From Jatrophihabitans endophyticus (lineage in GTDB: Bacteria; Actinomycetota; Actinomycetes; Mycobacteriales; Jatrophihabitantaceae), in contig NZ_FQVU01000008.1 of assembly GCF_900129455.1 (NCBI RefSeq), positions 1-49,933 on the forward strand: a stretch of DNA of 49,933 nt, read 5' to 3'. Position 1 is the first letter of the stretch. Each line of letters starts with the position of its first letter. A program made the position numbers and the translations under genes. Positions 23,293 through 32,324 of this stretch are shown here, one piece after another. The notes under the pieces were generated by a model that was given only the letters and a program-made list of their open reading frames with translations, was not told the origin of the DNA and did no database searches.

Positions 23293-26013
23293 TCAGCTGC
23301 CGGCCGAGATGCTGACGACGTTCCACGGGCGCATGTAGTTGCCGCTCGTGGCCGGCGGCACGTAGGGCAGCTCGGCGCGCTGCAGGTCGACGTAGGTGTA
23401 CTGCAGCGTCGTGCCGCTCAGACCGGTGGAACCCGAGACGACCCCGTTGCCACCACGGTGGGACTGGTAGATGCCGCCGTGCACGATCAGGTTGCCGACG
23501 GCGTCGCCGCGGTTGTAGTTGTCGGTCCGCAGCGAGCCGGTCAGGGCGAAGATGGCGGCTTCGATCGTGCGGTCGCCCGTCGCCTTGAGGTTCACGTACT
23601 GCTCGGCGGGGTGGGCGGAGGAGTAGCCGCTGTTGGTGACGAGGCTGCCGCTGTACAGGCCGGTGATGTCGTTGGGGCACCAACCCGGCGTGGTGTTGGC
23701 GATGTCGGTGGCCGTCTGGTCGGCGCACTTGACCGGGTGATAGTTGCGGACGTTCTTGCCGGCGACGATGGACACCGCGTCGGACGTCGCCGTGTAGCCC
23801 GACGGATCGGTGATGTCACCGGTGACGACCACGTCGTTCTCGGCGACCAGGCTGAGCTTGCCTTTGTTGGCGCCGTCGACGTAGAGGTCGCCGGGCTGGT
23901 TGGCGCCGGTCGATCCCACGGCGTTGCCGCTGGCGTCGGTGCCGGTCGCGTACTCGGTGACGTCGTTGGGATCCGGGAAGTAGCGACCGCCGCCAGAGGG
24001 TGCGGTGTACGTGTAGTCGTTCTGCGTCGTGGTGAAGGTGAACGCCGCGTTGGTCGTGGTCCAGGCCTTCTTCGTCGTGCTGTACGTCTGGCGGACCACC
24101 GTGGTGGTGATCGGCGTCTGCGTCACCGTCTCCTTGCCCGGCGTCGCGGCCGTCCGGGAGAAGAAGTCGTCGGCCTGGGACGAGTCCGTCACCGTTCCCG
24201 TCGCCACCGTCGAGGTCGTCGGGGAGTTGTCGGTCGAGGTGGCGAGGTATCGGTGGTCGTTGTTGCTGGGGCTGGAGTAGTTGTACGCGTGCTTGCCGGT
24301 GTTCGCGGCCGCGAGCTGTGCGTTGGTCATCGCCTCGATGCAGTCCGCCTGCGCGGCGGCGGTCCCGGTCAGGCACGAACCCTTCGCCAGCTCGGCCTGG
24401 ATGTTCGTACGGACTGTCTTGTACTGGCCGCCGCTCACGTCGCCGGTCGGGGTGTACGACGTGCTCTGCGGTCCGTACTCGCACTCGAAGAGCGAGCGCT
24501 CGGTACCGGCCGACGTGGTACTGCACTTCTTCGCCGAGTACGTACTCCAGCCCGTGGTGCTGCCACCCCCGTCACCGGCGGACGCCACGTTCGTCCAGGC
24601 GCAGCTGGCGCCGACCGTGGCCGCGTACTTCGCCGTGGTCGAGCACTTGTCGGTCGAGACGGAGGTGTCGGAGTGCTGCGGGACGTCGCTGCCGGCGGTA
24701 AGCGGGAAGTAGAAGACCTCGTTCGACGCGGCCGGGGTCTGCGTGGACTTGGTCGGATTGCTGGCCCAGCCCGCACTCGGGACGGTGCCGGCGTGGTTGA
24801 CGATCACTGTGCCGCTGCCGGCGGTGGCGTAGTTGAGCTTGAAGTCGACGATGCCGCTGCTCCCGACGACGGTCGGGTAGCAGGCCGAGTCGCTGGCGGC
24901 GTTCTTCTGCGTGGTCTCCGGGCTGGTGACCGTGGCCGTGCCGTCCCCGTTGAGCTTCACGCGGGTGGGGCCGGTGTAGACGCAGCTGTTCTCGGCGATG
25001 CCGTCCTTGCCGACGCTGGTCGGCAGCACCAGGTCGGCCGCGGCGACGGCGGGGAGGTTCGGCGAGTTGGTCATGGTGTCGCCGCGGTAGTACTTGCCCG
25101 CCGTCGGTGCCGGGGTGGTGTAGCTCTTCGACCCGTCGTTGTAGCCCCACATGGTGTAGACGGCCTTGTTGAACTTCGGACCGGTGCCGCTGGAGAGGAT
25201 GGCGTCACGGCTGAAGGTCAGGCCGTCCTCGACCATGGACGAGCTGAACACCAGGTCGCAGTTGTCGCTGCGGGTCACCGACGTGCTGTTGACGGTTCCG
25301 TTCTCGTACCAGGTGTTGTTCGTGCTGCCGTTGCCGCGCCCGGGCAGGGCCGCCGACTCGTAGTACCAGTGCTGGCCGCACTTGGCGGTCGTGCCGCTCT
25401 GCGCCGTCCCCTTCCACACCACCGTCTTGGGAACCGAGCTGCTGCCGCGATACGTCGACGACACGCTGCCGTAGGTGCCCGAGTCGGAGACGTAGATCGA
25501 GCGGGGGTTGTAGTAGTCGTCGAGGAACTGCGGTGACAGCGACTCGTAGTCGGAGTAGTAGCCGTAGGCGAGGATGCTTGGCTGCAGCGACAGGTCGGCC
25601 ACGATCTTGCGTGACACCCCGTTCGACGAGCCGGTCGACGTGACGCGGACGTAGCCGTCGCTCGTGGCCGAGCTCGCCGTCGTCCAGGTGAAGGTCTGGC
25701 CGTTGCCGAGCGACGGCCGCTGCCGGGTGCCGGTGAGGGTCGTGCTGGTGGCGCCGAGCGCCTGCGGGCAGATCTTGGTCTCCGACCGGCAGGACGGGAT
25801 GCTCACCAGGTAGGAGATGAGGTCGTCGACGCCCGACTGCGCCGCGGCGAGCGCGGCGGTGCGGTCCTGGGCACCCCGGGAGTTCGTGATGTTCGGGGTC
25901 ACGACCGCGAGCACGCCGGCGACGCCGAGCATGACGACGGTCGTCACCATGAGCACGAAGATGAGCGCGAAACCGTCCTCGCCGTCGCGACGGATGCGCC
26001 GCAGCCGGATCAC
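23293..26013 (-). CDS. Very large PilX-like minor prepilin with extracellular domain
   Basis: 906 residues. The start GTG overlaps the upstream prepilin stop (GTGA). A class III leader (residues 1-14, ending in Gly) precedes a hydrophobic helix FALIFVLMVTTVVMLGVAG. Residue +5 is Phe, not Glu; PilX and GspK pilins, which sit at the fibre tip, also lack Glu5. The remaining 870 residues are rich in Ser, Thr, Tyr, Asn and Gly, contain about 16 cysteines, and are likely beta-rich. Near 730-790 the text KLSLVAENDVVVTGDITD resembles a repeat-type domain seen at the end of other large PilX proteins. Normal PilX is about 150-200 residues. Probable tip adhesin or priming subunit; the ligand is unknown. 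Confidence 0.8.
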   Translation of the reverse strand: MIRLRRIRRDGEDGFALIFVLMVTTVVMLGVAGVLAVVTPNITNSRGAQDRTAALAAAQSGVDDLISYLVSIPSCRSETKICPQALGATSTTLTGTRQRPSLGNGQTFTWTTASSATSDGYVRVTSTGSSNGVSRKIVADLSLQPSILAYGYYSDYESLSPQFLDDYYNPRSIYVSDSGTYGSVSSTYRGSSSVPKTVVWKGTAQSGTTAKCGQHWYYESAALPGRGNGSTNNTWYENGTVNSTSVTRSDNCDLVFSSSMVEDGLTFSRDAILSSGTGPKFNKAVYTMWGYNDGSKSYTTPAPTAGKYYRGDTMTNSPNLPAVAAADLVLPTSVGKDGIAENSCVYTGPTRVKLNGDGTATVTSPETTQKNAASDSACYPTVVGSSGIVDFKLNYATAGSGTVIVNHAGTVPSAGWASNPTKSTQTPAASNEVFYFPLTAGSDVPQHSDTSVSTDKCSTTAKYAATVGASCAWTNVASAGDGGGSTTGWSTYSAKKCSTTSAGTERSLFECEYGPQSTSYTPTGDVSGGQYKTVRTNIQAELAKGSCLTGTAAAQADCIEAMTNAQLAAANTGKHAYNYSSPSNNDHRYLATSTDNSPTTSTVATGTVTDSSQADDFFSRTAATPGKETVTQTPITTTVVRQTYSTTKKAWTTTNAAFTFTTTQNDYTYTAPSGGGRYFPDPNDVTEYATGTDASGNAVGSTGANQPGDLYVDGANKGKLSLVAENDVVVTGDITDPSGYTATSDAVSIVAGKNVRNYHPVKCADQTATDIANTTPGWCPNDITGLYSGSLVTNSGYSSAHPAEQYVNLKATGDRTIEAAIFALTGSLRTDNYNRGDAVGNLIVHGGIYQSHRGGNGVVSGSTGLSGTTLQYTYVDLQRAELPYVPPATSGNYMRPWNVVSISAGS

Positions 26014-26687
26014 GACGTCGCTCCGGTGATGGCGACGGTCGTCTTCAGCGTCTGTGCGGCGTTGCCGGACTTCGCCGGGACGCTCAGCGTGATGTTCACG
26101 GCGGCGATCGAGGTGGCCGTGGCGGCCGGCGTGCACTTCACCGTGGGGTCGGTGTCGATGGTGCAGTAGCTGAAGACGCTGCTGCTGCCGAGTGTCGGGA
26201 GCAGCACCGAGGTCGACGTGGGGTTCGTCGGGTAGTTGTTCGCGTAGTTGTACGAGCTCGGGTAGTTGTCGGTGTACTTCGTTGTCGGCGCGTACCGCTT
26301 CTCCTTCAGTGCACCGTTCTCGACGTAGATGTCGAGTTTGGTCGGCGGCGTCCGTCCCGCCGTGCCCGCGCGGCTGGTCGAGTCGATGTTGCTGTAGAAG
26401 ACCAAGCGCGACGCGGTGAGCGTGTCGAACCGGCCGGCGGCGAAGCCCGGCCGGGCGCTCGGCGTGTCGGCGGTGCGGAGCTCAGCGGCGATGCGGTCGG
26501 CGGCGACGCGGACGTCCGAGGCGTCGAGCGACTGGGCCGATACCCGGTCGGCCTGGCTCGTGCTGCCGACGAAGAAGACGAGCGCCAGGGCACCGACGAG
26601 TGTGGCCAGCCCCATGCCGACCATGAGCTCGATCAACGACATCCCGGCGTCGCGGTCCGCGCGCGCGGAGCGCCAGCGCGTCAGCAT
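26010..26687 (-). CDS. PilW-like minor prepilin
   Basis: 225 residues with a class III leader ending at Gly15, followed by MSLIELMVGMGLATLVGALA, with Glu at +5. After the helix comes a soluble domain with Tyr/Asn-rich stretches (about residues 135-165) and two cysteines (about 181 and 190). PilW-family minor pilins form the priming complex with PilV and PilX, which are its direct neighbours here. Its ATG overlaps the end of the PilV-like gene by seven bases, and its stop overlaps the PilX-like start. Confidence 0.85.
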   Translation of the reverse strand: MLTRWRSARADRDAGMSLIELMVGMGLATLVGALALVFFVGSTSQADRVSAQSLDASDVRVAADRIAAELRTADTPSARPGFAAGRFDTLTASRLVFYSNIDSTSRAGTAGRTPPTKLDIYVENGALKEKRYAPTTKYTDNYPSSYNYANNYPTNPTSTSVLLPTLGSSSVFSYCTIDTDPTVKCTPAATATSIAAVNITLSVPAKSGNAAQTLKTTVAITGATS

Positions 26688-27133
26688 GCGAGCTCCGTCG
26701 CGGCGGAGACCCGGTCGGCGGTGCCGGCGGGCGGCCAGGTGACCGTCGTCGTCACGACCATGTACGGCCGGTTGGTGAAGTCGGGCGTCGCCGGGCAGGC
26801 GCCGATGGTCGCGCCGGCGGGCGTGGTAGCGCTCACCGAACGGGTGAGGGTGTAGCTCGTGGTGCCGACGACGGTCGTCGCCGAGCGTGCGGCCGGGTAG
26901 TTCGGGTAGCGCAGCGCGCGGGCGGCCTGCAAGTCCTGCTGGACCAGGTTGGCTGCGGTGACGCGGTCGGTCGAGCGCTTCGAGGTCTTGGTCGTGTTGG
27001 CGATCGCGACGATCGCCGCCGCCGACACCACGGCGAGCAGGACGAAGGCGACCAGCGCCTCCACCACCGTGAAGCCGCCGTCGTCTCCTGCTTCGACGCG
27101 ACGGAGCGGGGGGAGGACCCGGGTGGGGGGCAT
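26681..27133 (-). CDS. PilV-like minor prepilin
   Basis: 150 residues. The leader ends with Gly-Gly (residues 19-20), cut before FTVVEALVAFVLLAVVSAAA, which keeps Glu at +5. The globular part ends with a terminal Cys (NRPYMVVTTTVTWPP ... ELAC), with a partner Cys at about 113. Starts 84 bases after the main pilin gene, with a GGAGG-like site upstream, and overlaps the PilW-like gene. Together with PilW- and PilX-like proteins it makes up a minor-pilin set. Confidence 0.86.
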   Translation of the reverse strand: MPPTRVLPPLRRVEAGDDGGFTVVEALVAFVLLAVVSAAAIVAIANTTKTSKRSTDRVTAANLVQQDLQAARALRYPNYPAARSATTVVGTTSYTLTRSVSATTPAGATIGACPATPDFTNRPYMVVTTTVTWPPAGTADRVSAATELAC

Positions 27134-27217
27134 GGGTCACCTCCATCGTGGAAGAGAGGTTGTGGAGTTGGGAACCGGGCGGGGCGTACGGGGACGCCCC
27201 GCCCGGGTTGAGTGGAA

Positions 27218-27676
27218 CTACTTGATCGAGCCGCCGGCCGAGCTGTCGTAGGAGTACGCGTTGGTCGAGGAGTCCTTCTTGCCGTCGGTGTTCCAGGACT
27301 TCATCGTCACGACGCCGGACCCGTCCTTGGCGTAGGTGAGGTGGGTGCCGTCGGACAGGTTGGCCTTCTCGGTGGTCGTGCCGCAGGTGAAGGTGATCGA
27401 GCCGGTCGCGTCGGCGGCGTTCGCCGGCGCGGTGGGGTAGGAGTTGCTGTTCTCGCTGTAGCACTGCTGCAGGGTGCTGACCGCGGCGCGGAGGTCGCTC
27501 TGCGAGCTCTTGTCGTTCGCGCCCTTCTGGTAGTTCAGGTACAGCGGGATCGCGATGGCGATGAGGATGCCGATGATCACGACGACCACGAGCAGCTCGA
27601 TGAGGGTGAAGCCGCCCTCGCCGTTCTCGCGCTTGGCCTTGATGTCGTGGTACTTGGCGATCAGGTTGTCGAACAT
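27218..27676 (-). CDS. pilA: Major type IV pilin
   Basis: 152 residues. Long leader of 22 residues ending in Gly22, then FTLIELLVVVVIIGILIAIA with Glu at +5. The globular head has cysteines at 72 and 98 that may form a disulfide. The head is small (about 80 residues), rich in Ser, Thr, Asn and Lys. I chose the ATG at 27676 because GGAGG lies 8 bases upstream; the longer open frame upstream is Pro/Arg-rich and not conserved. Two strong hairpins separate it from pilC, which would let pilin be made at its own rate. Confidence 0.93.
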   Translation of the reverse strand: MFDNLIAKYHDIKAKRENGEGGFTLIELLVVVVIIGILIAIAIPLYLNYQKGANDKSSQSDLRAAVSTLQQCYSENSNSYPTAPANAADATGSITFTCGTTTEKANLSDGTHLTYAKDGSGVVTMKSWNTDGKKDSSTNAYSYDSSAGGSIK

Positions 27677-27735
27677 GGGTGAGCCTCCGGGACTCTCGGG
27701 GGGTACTCCGGGCACGGGGGTGATGACCGGAGGCT

Positions 27736-27774
27736 GCGGCCGGCGGTGACGGCCGCTCCGTGCGCGGGGCACGG
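27736..27774 (-). terminator. Paired GC-rich hairpins between pilC and pilA
   Basis: On the minus strand: CCGTGC-cccgc-GCACGG (27758-27774) followed by GCGGCCG-tcaccgc-CGGCCGC (27736-27756), 33 bases after the pilC stop and 60 before pilA. No U-tract follows. They could stop part of the pilT-pilC transcription or protect the 5' end of the pilA message. Confidence 0.5.
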
Positions 27775-27806
27775 AAGTCTGTGGAATTGTGTGGATCGAG
27801 CGGGTC

Positions 27807-29066
27807 CTATTGGTTGCCGATGTTCTGGTAGATCGAGAACATCGGCAGGTACAGGCAGATGACCATCACGCCGATGAGCGCGCCCATCACGACGACCATG
27901 AGCGGTTCGATCGCGGCAGTAAGCGACTCGGTCGCGGTCTCGACCTCGTGGTCGTAGAAGTCGGAGATCTTGTCGAGCATCGCGCTGATCTGGCCGGTCT
28001 CCTCGCCGACCTCGATCATCTGTACGACCATCTGCGGGAAGACCGGATGGTCGCCGAGCGGTGCCGACATCGGCTGGCCCTGCTTCACCGAGTTCGCGAC
28101 GTCCTTCATGGCATCGCCGATGACGGCGTTGCCGGTGGTGCCGCCCACGACCTCGAGAGCCTGCATGACGGGGACGCCGACCGACAGCAGCGTGCCGAGG
28201 TTGCGTGCGAACCGGCTGATGGCGATCTTCGTGAACAACGTGCCGAAGACGGGCACCCGCAGCTTGAGGGCGTCGAAGCGCAGCCGCCACGCCGGGTCCT
28301 GCTTGAGCTTGCTGCGGATGCCCTTGACCGCGGCGAAGGCGAGCACCGCGGTGACAGGCAGGATCCACAGGGCGTTGTGGCTGAGCGTCACCATGATCTG
28401 CGTCGGCAGCGGCAGCTTGCCGCCCAGGTTCGCGAACATGTGCTCGAAGACCGGGACGATGAAGATGAGCACGCCGGTGATCATCAGCAGGCTGAAGCAG
28501 ATGACGATGACGGGGTAGGTCATGGCCGACTTGATCTTCGCCCGCAGATTGGCGTCCTTCTCGAAGTTCTGGGCCAGTCGCTCGAGCGCCTTGTCCAGGA
28601 AGCCACCGGTCTCGCCGGCTCGGATCATCGCGACCATGATGGGCGGGAAGATGTCGTGCTTGCCGAGCGCGCCGGACAGCGACTGGCCGGTCTCGATGTC
28701 ACGCCGGACGTCACGGACCGCCTTGGCCAGCACCTGGTTCTCGGTCTGGTCCTCGAGGATGGTCAGCGACCGCAGCAGCGAGAGGCCCGACGTCGCCATG
28801 GTGGCGAACTGCCGGGAGAAGACGGCAAGGTCCTTCAGGCCGACCTTGGGGCCGAAGCCGGGCAGCGTGATCTCGCGCTGCAGGCCCTTGCCCGTCTCCT
28901 GGATGAACAGCGCCGTCACGCCCTGGGACTTCAGGGCGGCGGCGACGCCCGACTCGTCCCTGGCCTCGACGGTGCCCTTGCTCCGCTTTCCCTTGAGGTC
29001 GACGGCCTCGTAGGCGAAGGTGCGGTCCTTGCTCGCCTTGGTCTTGGCCTTCGCCGGCGCGCTCAT
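27807..29066 (-). CDS. pilC: Type IV pilus platform protein PilC (T2SSF family)
   Basis: 419-residue inner-membrane platform on which PilB and PilT act. After a Lys-rich start and the FAYEAVDLKGKRSKGTVEA segment (about residues 17-35), two T2SSF domains follow (about 80-205 and 280-405), each with the FPPIMVAMIRAGETGG / FPQMVVQMIEVGEETG motif. Membrane spans lie near 180-205, 235-258 and the C-terminus. I chose the ATG at 29066, which overlaps the pilT stop by four bases. Confidence 0.95.
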   Translation of the reverse strand: MSAPAKAKTKASKDRTFAYEAVDLKGKRSKGTVEARDESGVAAALKSQGVTALFIQETGKGLQREITLPGFGPKVGLKDLAVFSRQFATMATSGLSLLRSLTILEDQTENQVLAKAVRDVRRDIETGQSLSGALGKHDIFPPIMVAMIRAGETGGFLDKALERLAQNFEKDANLRAKIKSAMTYPVIVICFSLLMITGVLIFIVPVFEHMFANLGGKLPLPTQIMVTLSHNALWILPVTAVLAFAAVKGIRSKLKQDPAWRLRFDALKLRVPVFGTLFTKIAISRFARNLGTLLSVGVPVMQALEVVGGTTGNAVIGDAMKDVANSVKQGQPMSAPLGDHPVFPQMVVQMIEVGEETGQISAMLDKISDFYDHEVETATESLTAAIEPLMVVVMGALIGVMVICLYLPMFSIYQNIGNQ

Positions 29067-30280
29067 GCCGCCCGTCCCGCGAGCCGACGGAATTCCTCGG
29101 GGGCGTGGCACAGCGCGAGCGCCTGGTCGTAGCCGATGGCGCCTTCCCGGACCCGCTCGGCCAGATGGGCGTCGAAGGTGAGCATGCCGTCGGCGCCGCC
29201 GGACTGCATGAACGACGGGATCTGGTGGTTCTTGCCCTCGCGGATGAGGTTGCGGATCGCGGCGGTGGCGAACATGACCTCGCAGACGACGGTGCGGCCG
29301 GAGCCGTCGGGTCGCTTGGCGAGCGACTGCGTCACGATGCCCTGCAGCGCAGTGGACAGCTGCGCGCGGATCTCCTGCTGCTGATGGGCCGGGAACATGT
29401 CGATGACGCGGTCGATCGTCTGCGCGGCCGACTGGGTGTGCAGGGTGGCGAGCACCAGGTGGCCGGTCTCGGCGGCGGTGAGCGCGGTCGAGACCGTCTC
29501 GAGGTCGCGCATCTCGCCGACCAGGATGATGTCCGGGTCCTGCCGCAGCACGTGCTTGAGGGCGTCGGCGAAGCCGTGGGTGTCCACACCCAGTTCGCGC
29601 TGGTTGACCACGCAGCGCTTGTGCTGGTGCATGAACTCGATCGGGTCCTCGATCGTGACGATGTGGTCACGTCGGGTGCGATTGGCGAGGTCGAGCAGCG
29701 CGGCCAGGGTCGTGGTCTTGCCCGAGCCGGTGGGCCCCGTGACGAGGACGAGACCGCGCGGCAGGTCGGCGAAGCGAGCGATCTGCTCGGGGATGCCGAG
29801 CTCGTCCAGCGCCTTGATGTCGTGCGGGATGCTGCGCATGACCGCGCCGTAGGCGTTGCGCTGCTGGAACAGGTTGATTCGGAACCGGGACACGCCGGGC
29901 AGACTGTAGGCGAGGTCGAACTCGAGATCGGCCTCGAAGCGCTCCCACTGCTGCTCGTCGACGACGCAGCGCACGATGGCGGCGGTGTCGGCGGAGTCGA
30001 GCACGGCCCAGCCCGGCAGCGGGTTCAGGTCGCCGTGCAAGCGCATCATCGGCGGCACCCCGACGGTGAGGTGCAGGTCGGATCCGCCGGCACGCACCAG
30101 GCTGGTCAGCATGGCGTCGAGCGAGACGCGGGCGTCGGACCGGTCGACCGACGACGGGGCGGGTGCCGACCAGGTCGGCGTGACGACCGGCGCCGCCAGC
30201 GCGTCCGCGGGGTCGGCGAAGGCCGGCAGGTGGGCAGCGGCGGAGGCGTCGCCGTACGCGGTCCACGGTGCGGTGGTCAC
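29063..30280 (-). CDS. pilT: Type IV pilus retraction ATPase PilT
   Basis: 405-residue hexameric ATPase that drives pilus retraction and twitching. Walker A GPTGSGKTTT at about 182-191, Asp box TIEDPIEF, Walker B DIILVGEMRD, His box GHLVLATLHT, and the C-terminal AIRNLIREGK that marks true PilT proteins. The first 50 residues are a Pro/Ala-rich extension not seen in proteobacterial PilT. GTG start with AGGAGG just upstream and its own AT-rich promoter region, separated from pilB by 260 bases. Presence of pilT implies retractable pili. Confidence 0.95.
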   Translation of the reverse strand: MTTAPWTAYGDASAAAHLPAFADPADALAAPVVTPTWSAPAPSSVDRSDARVSLDAMLTSLVRAGGSDLHLTVGVPPMMRLHGDLNPLPGWAVLDSADTAAIVRCVVDEQQWERFEADLEFDLAYSLPGVSRFRINLFQQRNAYGAVMRSIPHDIKALDELGIPEQIARFADLPRGLVLVTGPTGSGKTTTLAALLDLANRTRRDHIVTIEDPIEFMHQHKRCVVNQRELGVDTHGFADALKHVLRQDPDIILVGEMRDLETVSTALTAAETGHLVLATLHTQSAAQTIDRVIDMFPAHQQQEIRAQLSTALQGIVTQSLAKRPDGSGRTVVCEVMFATAAIRNLIREGKNHQIPSFMQSGGADGMLTFDAHLAERVREGAIGYDQALALCHAPEEFRRLAGRAA

Positions 30281-30326
30281 GTCGCCTCCTCTGCTGAATT
30301 TCGGGCCATCATTTCAGTTCACAAAA

Positions 30327-30356
30327 AACTTACACACACGAACCTAACGTCGGCAA
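30327..30356 (-). promoter_or_regulatory. Candidate sigma-70 promoter for pilT-pilC
   Basis: On the minus strand TTGCCG (30351-30356) and TAAGTT (30327-30332) are 18 bases apart, in one of the most AT-rich stretches of the window, about 45 bases before the pilT start. The sequence between has TG-rich steps before the -10. Confidence 0.45.
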
Positions 30357-30440
30357 GACGTCGCCGGGCTTCAATCCCCGGGCAGAATTCGGGACATCGG
30401 CGTCGCGAATCGCCTAAATCGCCGTGGACAGCGGGACCAT

Positions 30441-30480
30441 CGGCGGGACGAGGCCCGCCGCTCGGCGGTCGGGGCGGGCC
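30441..30480 (-). terminator. GC-rich hairpin(s) downstream of pilB
   Basis: CGGCGGG-acgagg-CCCGCCG at 30441-30460; an alternative stem pairs GGCCCGCC (30452-30459) with GGCGGGCC (30473-30480). It lies 60-100 bases after the pilB stop and before the pilT promoter. No U-tract, so a terminator role is tentative. Confidence 0.45.
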
Positions 30481-30540
30481 GAACGGTCACTGGTGTGACG
30501 GTTGCGCTGTGTGCCTACTCCTGACTCCACACCGTGATGA

Positions 30541-32205
30541 TCAGACGGCGACACGGAGCACTTCCGCGAGCGAGGTGTCGCCGAGAGCCGCCTTGCGCAG
30601 CCCGTCGTAGCGCAGCAGCCACATTCCCTGCTCGAGCGCGGTTCGCTGGATGTCGTGCGCGGAGAGTCGGTCGACCGCCTGCCGCTCGATCTGCTCGGTC
30701 ACCGGCATGACCTCGTGCAGCGCGATCCGGCCCCGGTAGCCGGTCTGTGCGCACGACCGGCACCCCACGGGTCGCCATAGCTTGTCGGGGACTTCGAGCA
30801 GCTGCTGCGGCCACCGCGCGGCTGCGAGCTCGGTGTCGCTCGGCGCGTACGCCTCCTTGCACCATTGACACAGCCGCCGCGCGAGTCGCTGGGCCATCAC
30901 GCAATCGAGCGAGGAGCCGACGAGGAAGGGTTCGATGCCCATCTCGATGAGGCGGGTCACCGCCGACGGTGCGTCGTTGGTGTGCAGCGTCGACAGGACG
31001 AGGTGACCGGTGAGCGAGGCCTCGATCGCGAGCTGCGCCGTGACGCGGTCCCGGATCTCACCGATGAGCACGACGTCGGGGTCCGAACGCAGGATCGCGG
31101 GCAGGACCGCGGCGAAGGTCAACCCGGCCTTGTGGTTCACCTGCACCTGGTTGACGCCGGGCAGCCGGTACTCGACCGGGTCCTCGACGGTGATGACGTT
31201 GACCTCGGCACTGCTGATCGCGGTCAGCGCGGCGTAGAGGGTCGTCGACTTGCCCGACCCCGTCGGCCCCGTCACCAGGACCATGCCGTGGGGCTTGCGC
31301 AGCGCGCCGGTGAAGCGTTCGTAGTTGCCGTCGGTGAACCCGAGCCGCGCGAGATCCAGGTCGACACCGCCGGTGTCGAGCACCCGGAGCACGATCTTCT
31401 CGCCCCACACGGTCGGCAGCGTCGCGACCCGCAGGTCGACGCTGCGGCCGCCGAGGTCCATGGTGATGCGCCCGTTCTGCGGCACCCGACGTTCGGTGAT
31501 GTCCACCGCGGACATGATCTTGAGCCGGCTGATGAGCGCGGACTGCGCCGACCGCGGCACGGTGTCGATCTCGTGCAGCACGCCGTCGATGCGGAACCGG
31601 ACGCGCAGGTCGGTCGCCGTCGGTTCCAGGTGCATGTCCGACGCGCGGTTCTGGATCGCCTGCTCGATCAGGGAATTGACGTAGCGGACGATGGGCGCCT
31701 CGTCGGCGTCCCCGCCGGTGACCACGTCGAGCTTCTCGTCGTCCTCGGTCGAGACGACCTCGTCGAGGTCGGTCTCGGCGCGCTGATAGCGGTCCAGGAC
31801 CTTGAGCAGCTCGTCGCGGGCCACCGCCACGGGTCGGACGCGCATGCCGGTGGCGGCCCGCACGTCGTCGAGGGCGAGGACGTCACCGGGGTCGGCGACC
31901 GCGAGCACCAACTCGTCGTCCTCGACGGCGATCGCGAGCACGTGGTGGCGGCGCGAGAGCGCGAGCGGTATCCGACCGACGGCGGCGGGGTCGATCTGGA
32001 AGCCGGCGAGGTCGACGCTGGCGATGCCGTAGGCGTCGGCCATGACGTCGGCGAGCTCGGTCTCGGTGACGGTCCCCTGGTCGACGAGGACGTCGCGCAG
32101 CGGCCGGCCGGTCTCGTCCGCGCTGTCCATCGCGTCGACGATCGAGGTCAGGTCGAACCCGCGCAGCCGTAGCGCGTCGAGCACGGGTCCGTGTGTCTCG
32201 TACAT
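30541..32205 (-). CDS. pilB: Type IV pilus assembly ATPase PilB (GspE family)
   Basis: 554-residue extension ATPase. The N-terminal domain (about 1-145) contains GRPLRDVLVDQGTVTETELA (33-52), one half of the repeated MshEN-like motif that binds cyclic di-GMP in some PilB/MshE proteins; the other half is not clear. Walker A GPTGSGKSTT starts at about 313, followed by TVEDPVEYRLPG, Walker B DVVLIGEIRD and the His box GHLVLSTLHTND. The zinc tetracysteine CQWC ... CRSC is intact. The usual Glu two residues after GEIRD is Val (GEIRDRVTA). It is first in the pilus gene order. Confidence 0.95.
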   Translation of the reverse strand: MYETHGPVLDALRLRGFDLTSIVDAMDSADETGRPLRDVLVDQGTVTETELADVMADAYGIASVDLAGFQIDPAAVGRIPLALSRRHHVLAIAVEDDELVLAVADPGDVLALDDVRAATGMRVRPVAVARDELLKVLDRYQRAETDLDEVVSTEDDEKLDVVTGGDADEAPIVRYVNSLIEQAIQNRASDMHLEPTATDLRVRFRIDGVLHEIDTVPRSAQSALISRLKIMSAVDITERRVPQNGRITMDLGGRSVDLRVATLPTVWGEKIVLRVLDTGGVDLDLARLGFTDGNYERFTGALRKPHGMVLVTGPTGSGKSTTLYAALTAISSAEVNVITVEDPVEYRLPGVNQVQVNHKAGLTFAAVLPAILRSDPDVVLIGEIRDRVTAQLAIEASLTGHLVLSTLHTNDAPSAVTRLIEMGIEPFLVGSSLDCVMAQRLARRLCQWCKEAYAPSDTELAAARWPQQLLEVPDKLWRPVGCRSCAQTGYRGRIALHEVMPVTEQIERQAVDRLSAHDIQRTALEQGMWLLRYDGLRKAALGDTSLAEVLRVAV

Positions 32206-32324
32206 CGCCGTCCGTCGTGGTCTGCGGCGCCGCGACGGGTGCGGCGGCGCAAGGGAGCCTTGTCCCCCTTTCCATCGGCCGATCTTCGGTCAACGTGAGT
32301 GGGCCGCCGCGGCGCAGCGGCGCG
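32206..32324 (-). promoter_or_regulatory. Leader/promoter region of pilB
   Basis: About 120 bases between the GGDEF-EAL gene and pilB. It contains the 10-bp palindrome ATCGGCCGAT (32274-32283) and an AAGGG ... CCCTT stem (about 32251-32270). No clear sigma-70 hexamers and no recognisable cyclic di-GMP riboswitch. Confidence 0.35.

Noticed and set aside
32206-32324. Cyclic di-GMP riboswitch upstream of pilB
   Set aside because: No GEMM-type conserved core or tetraloop receptor could be found; only simple short stems.
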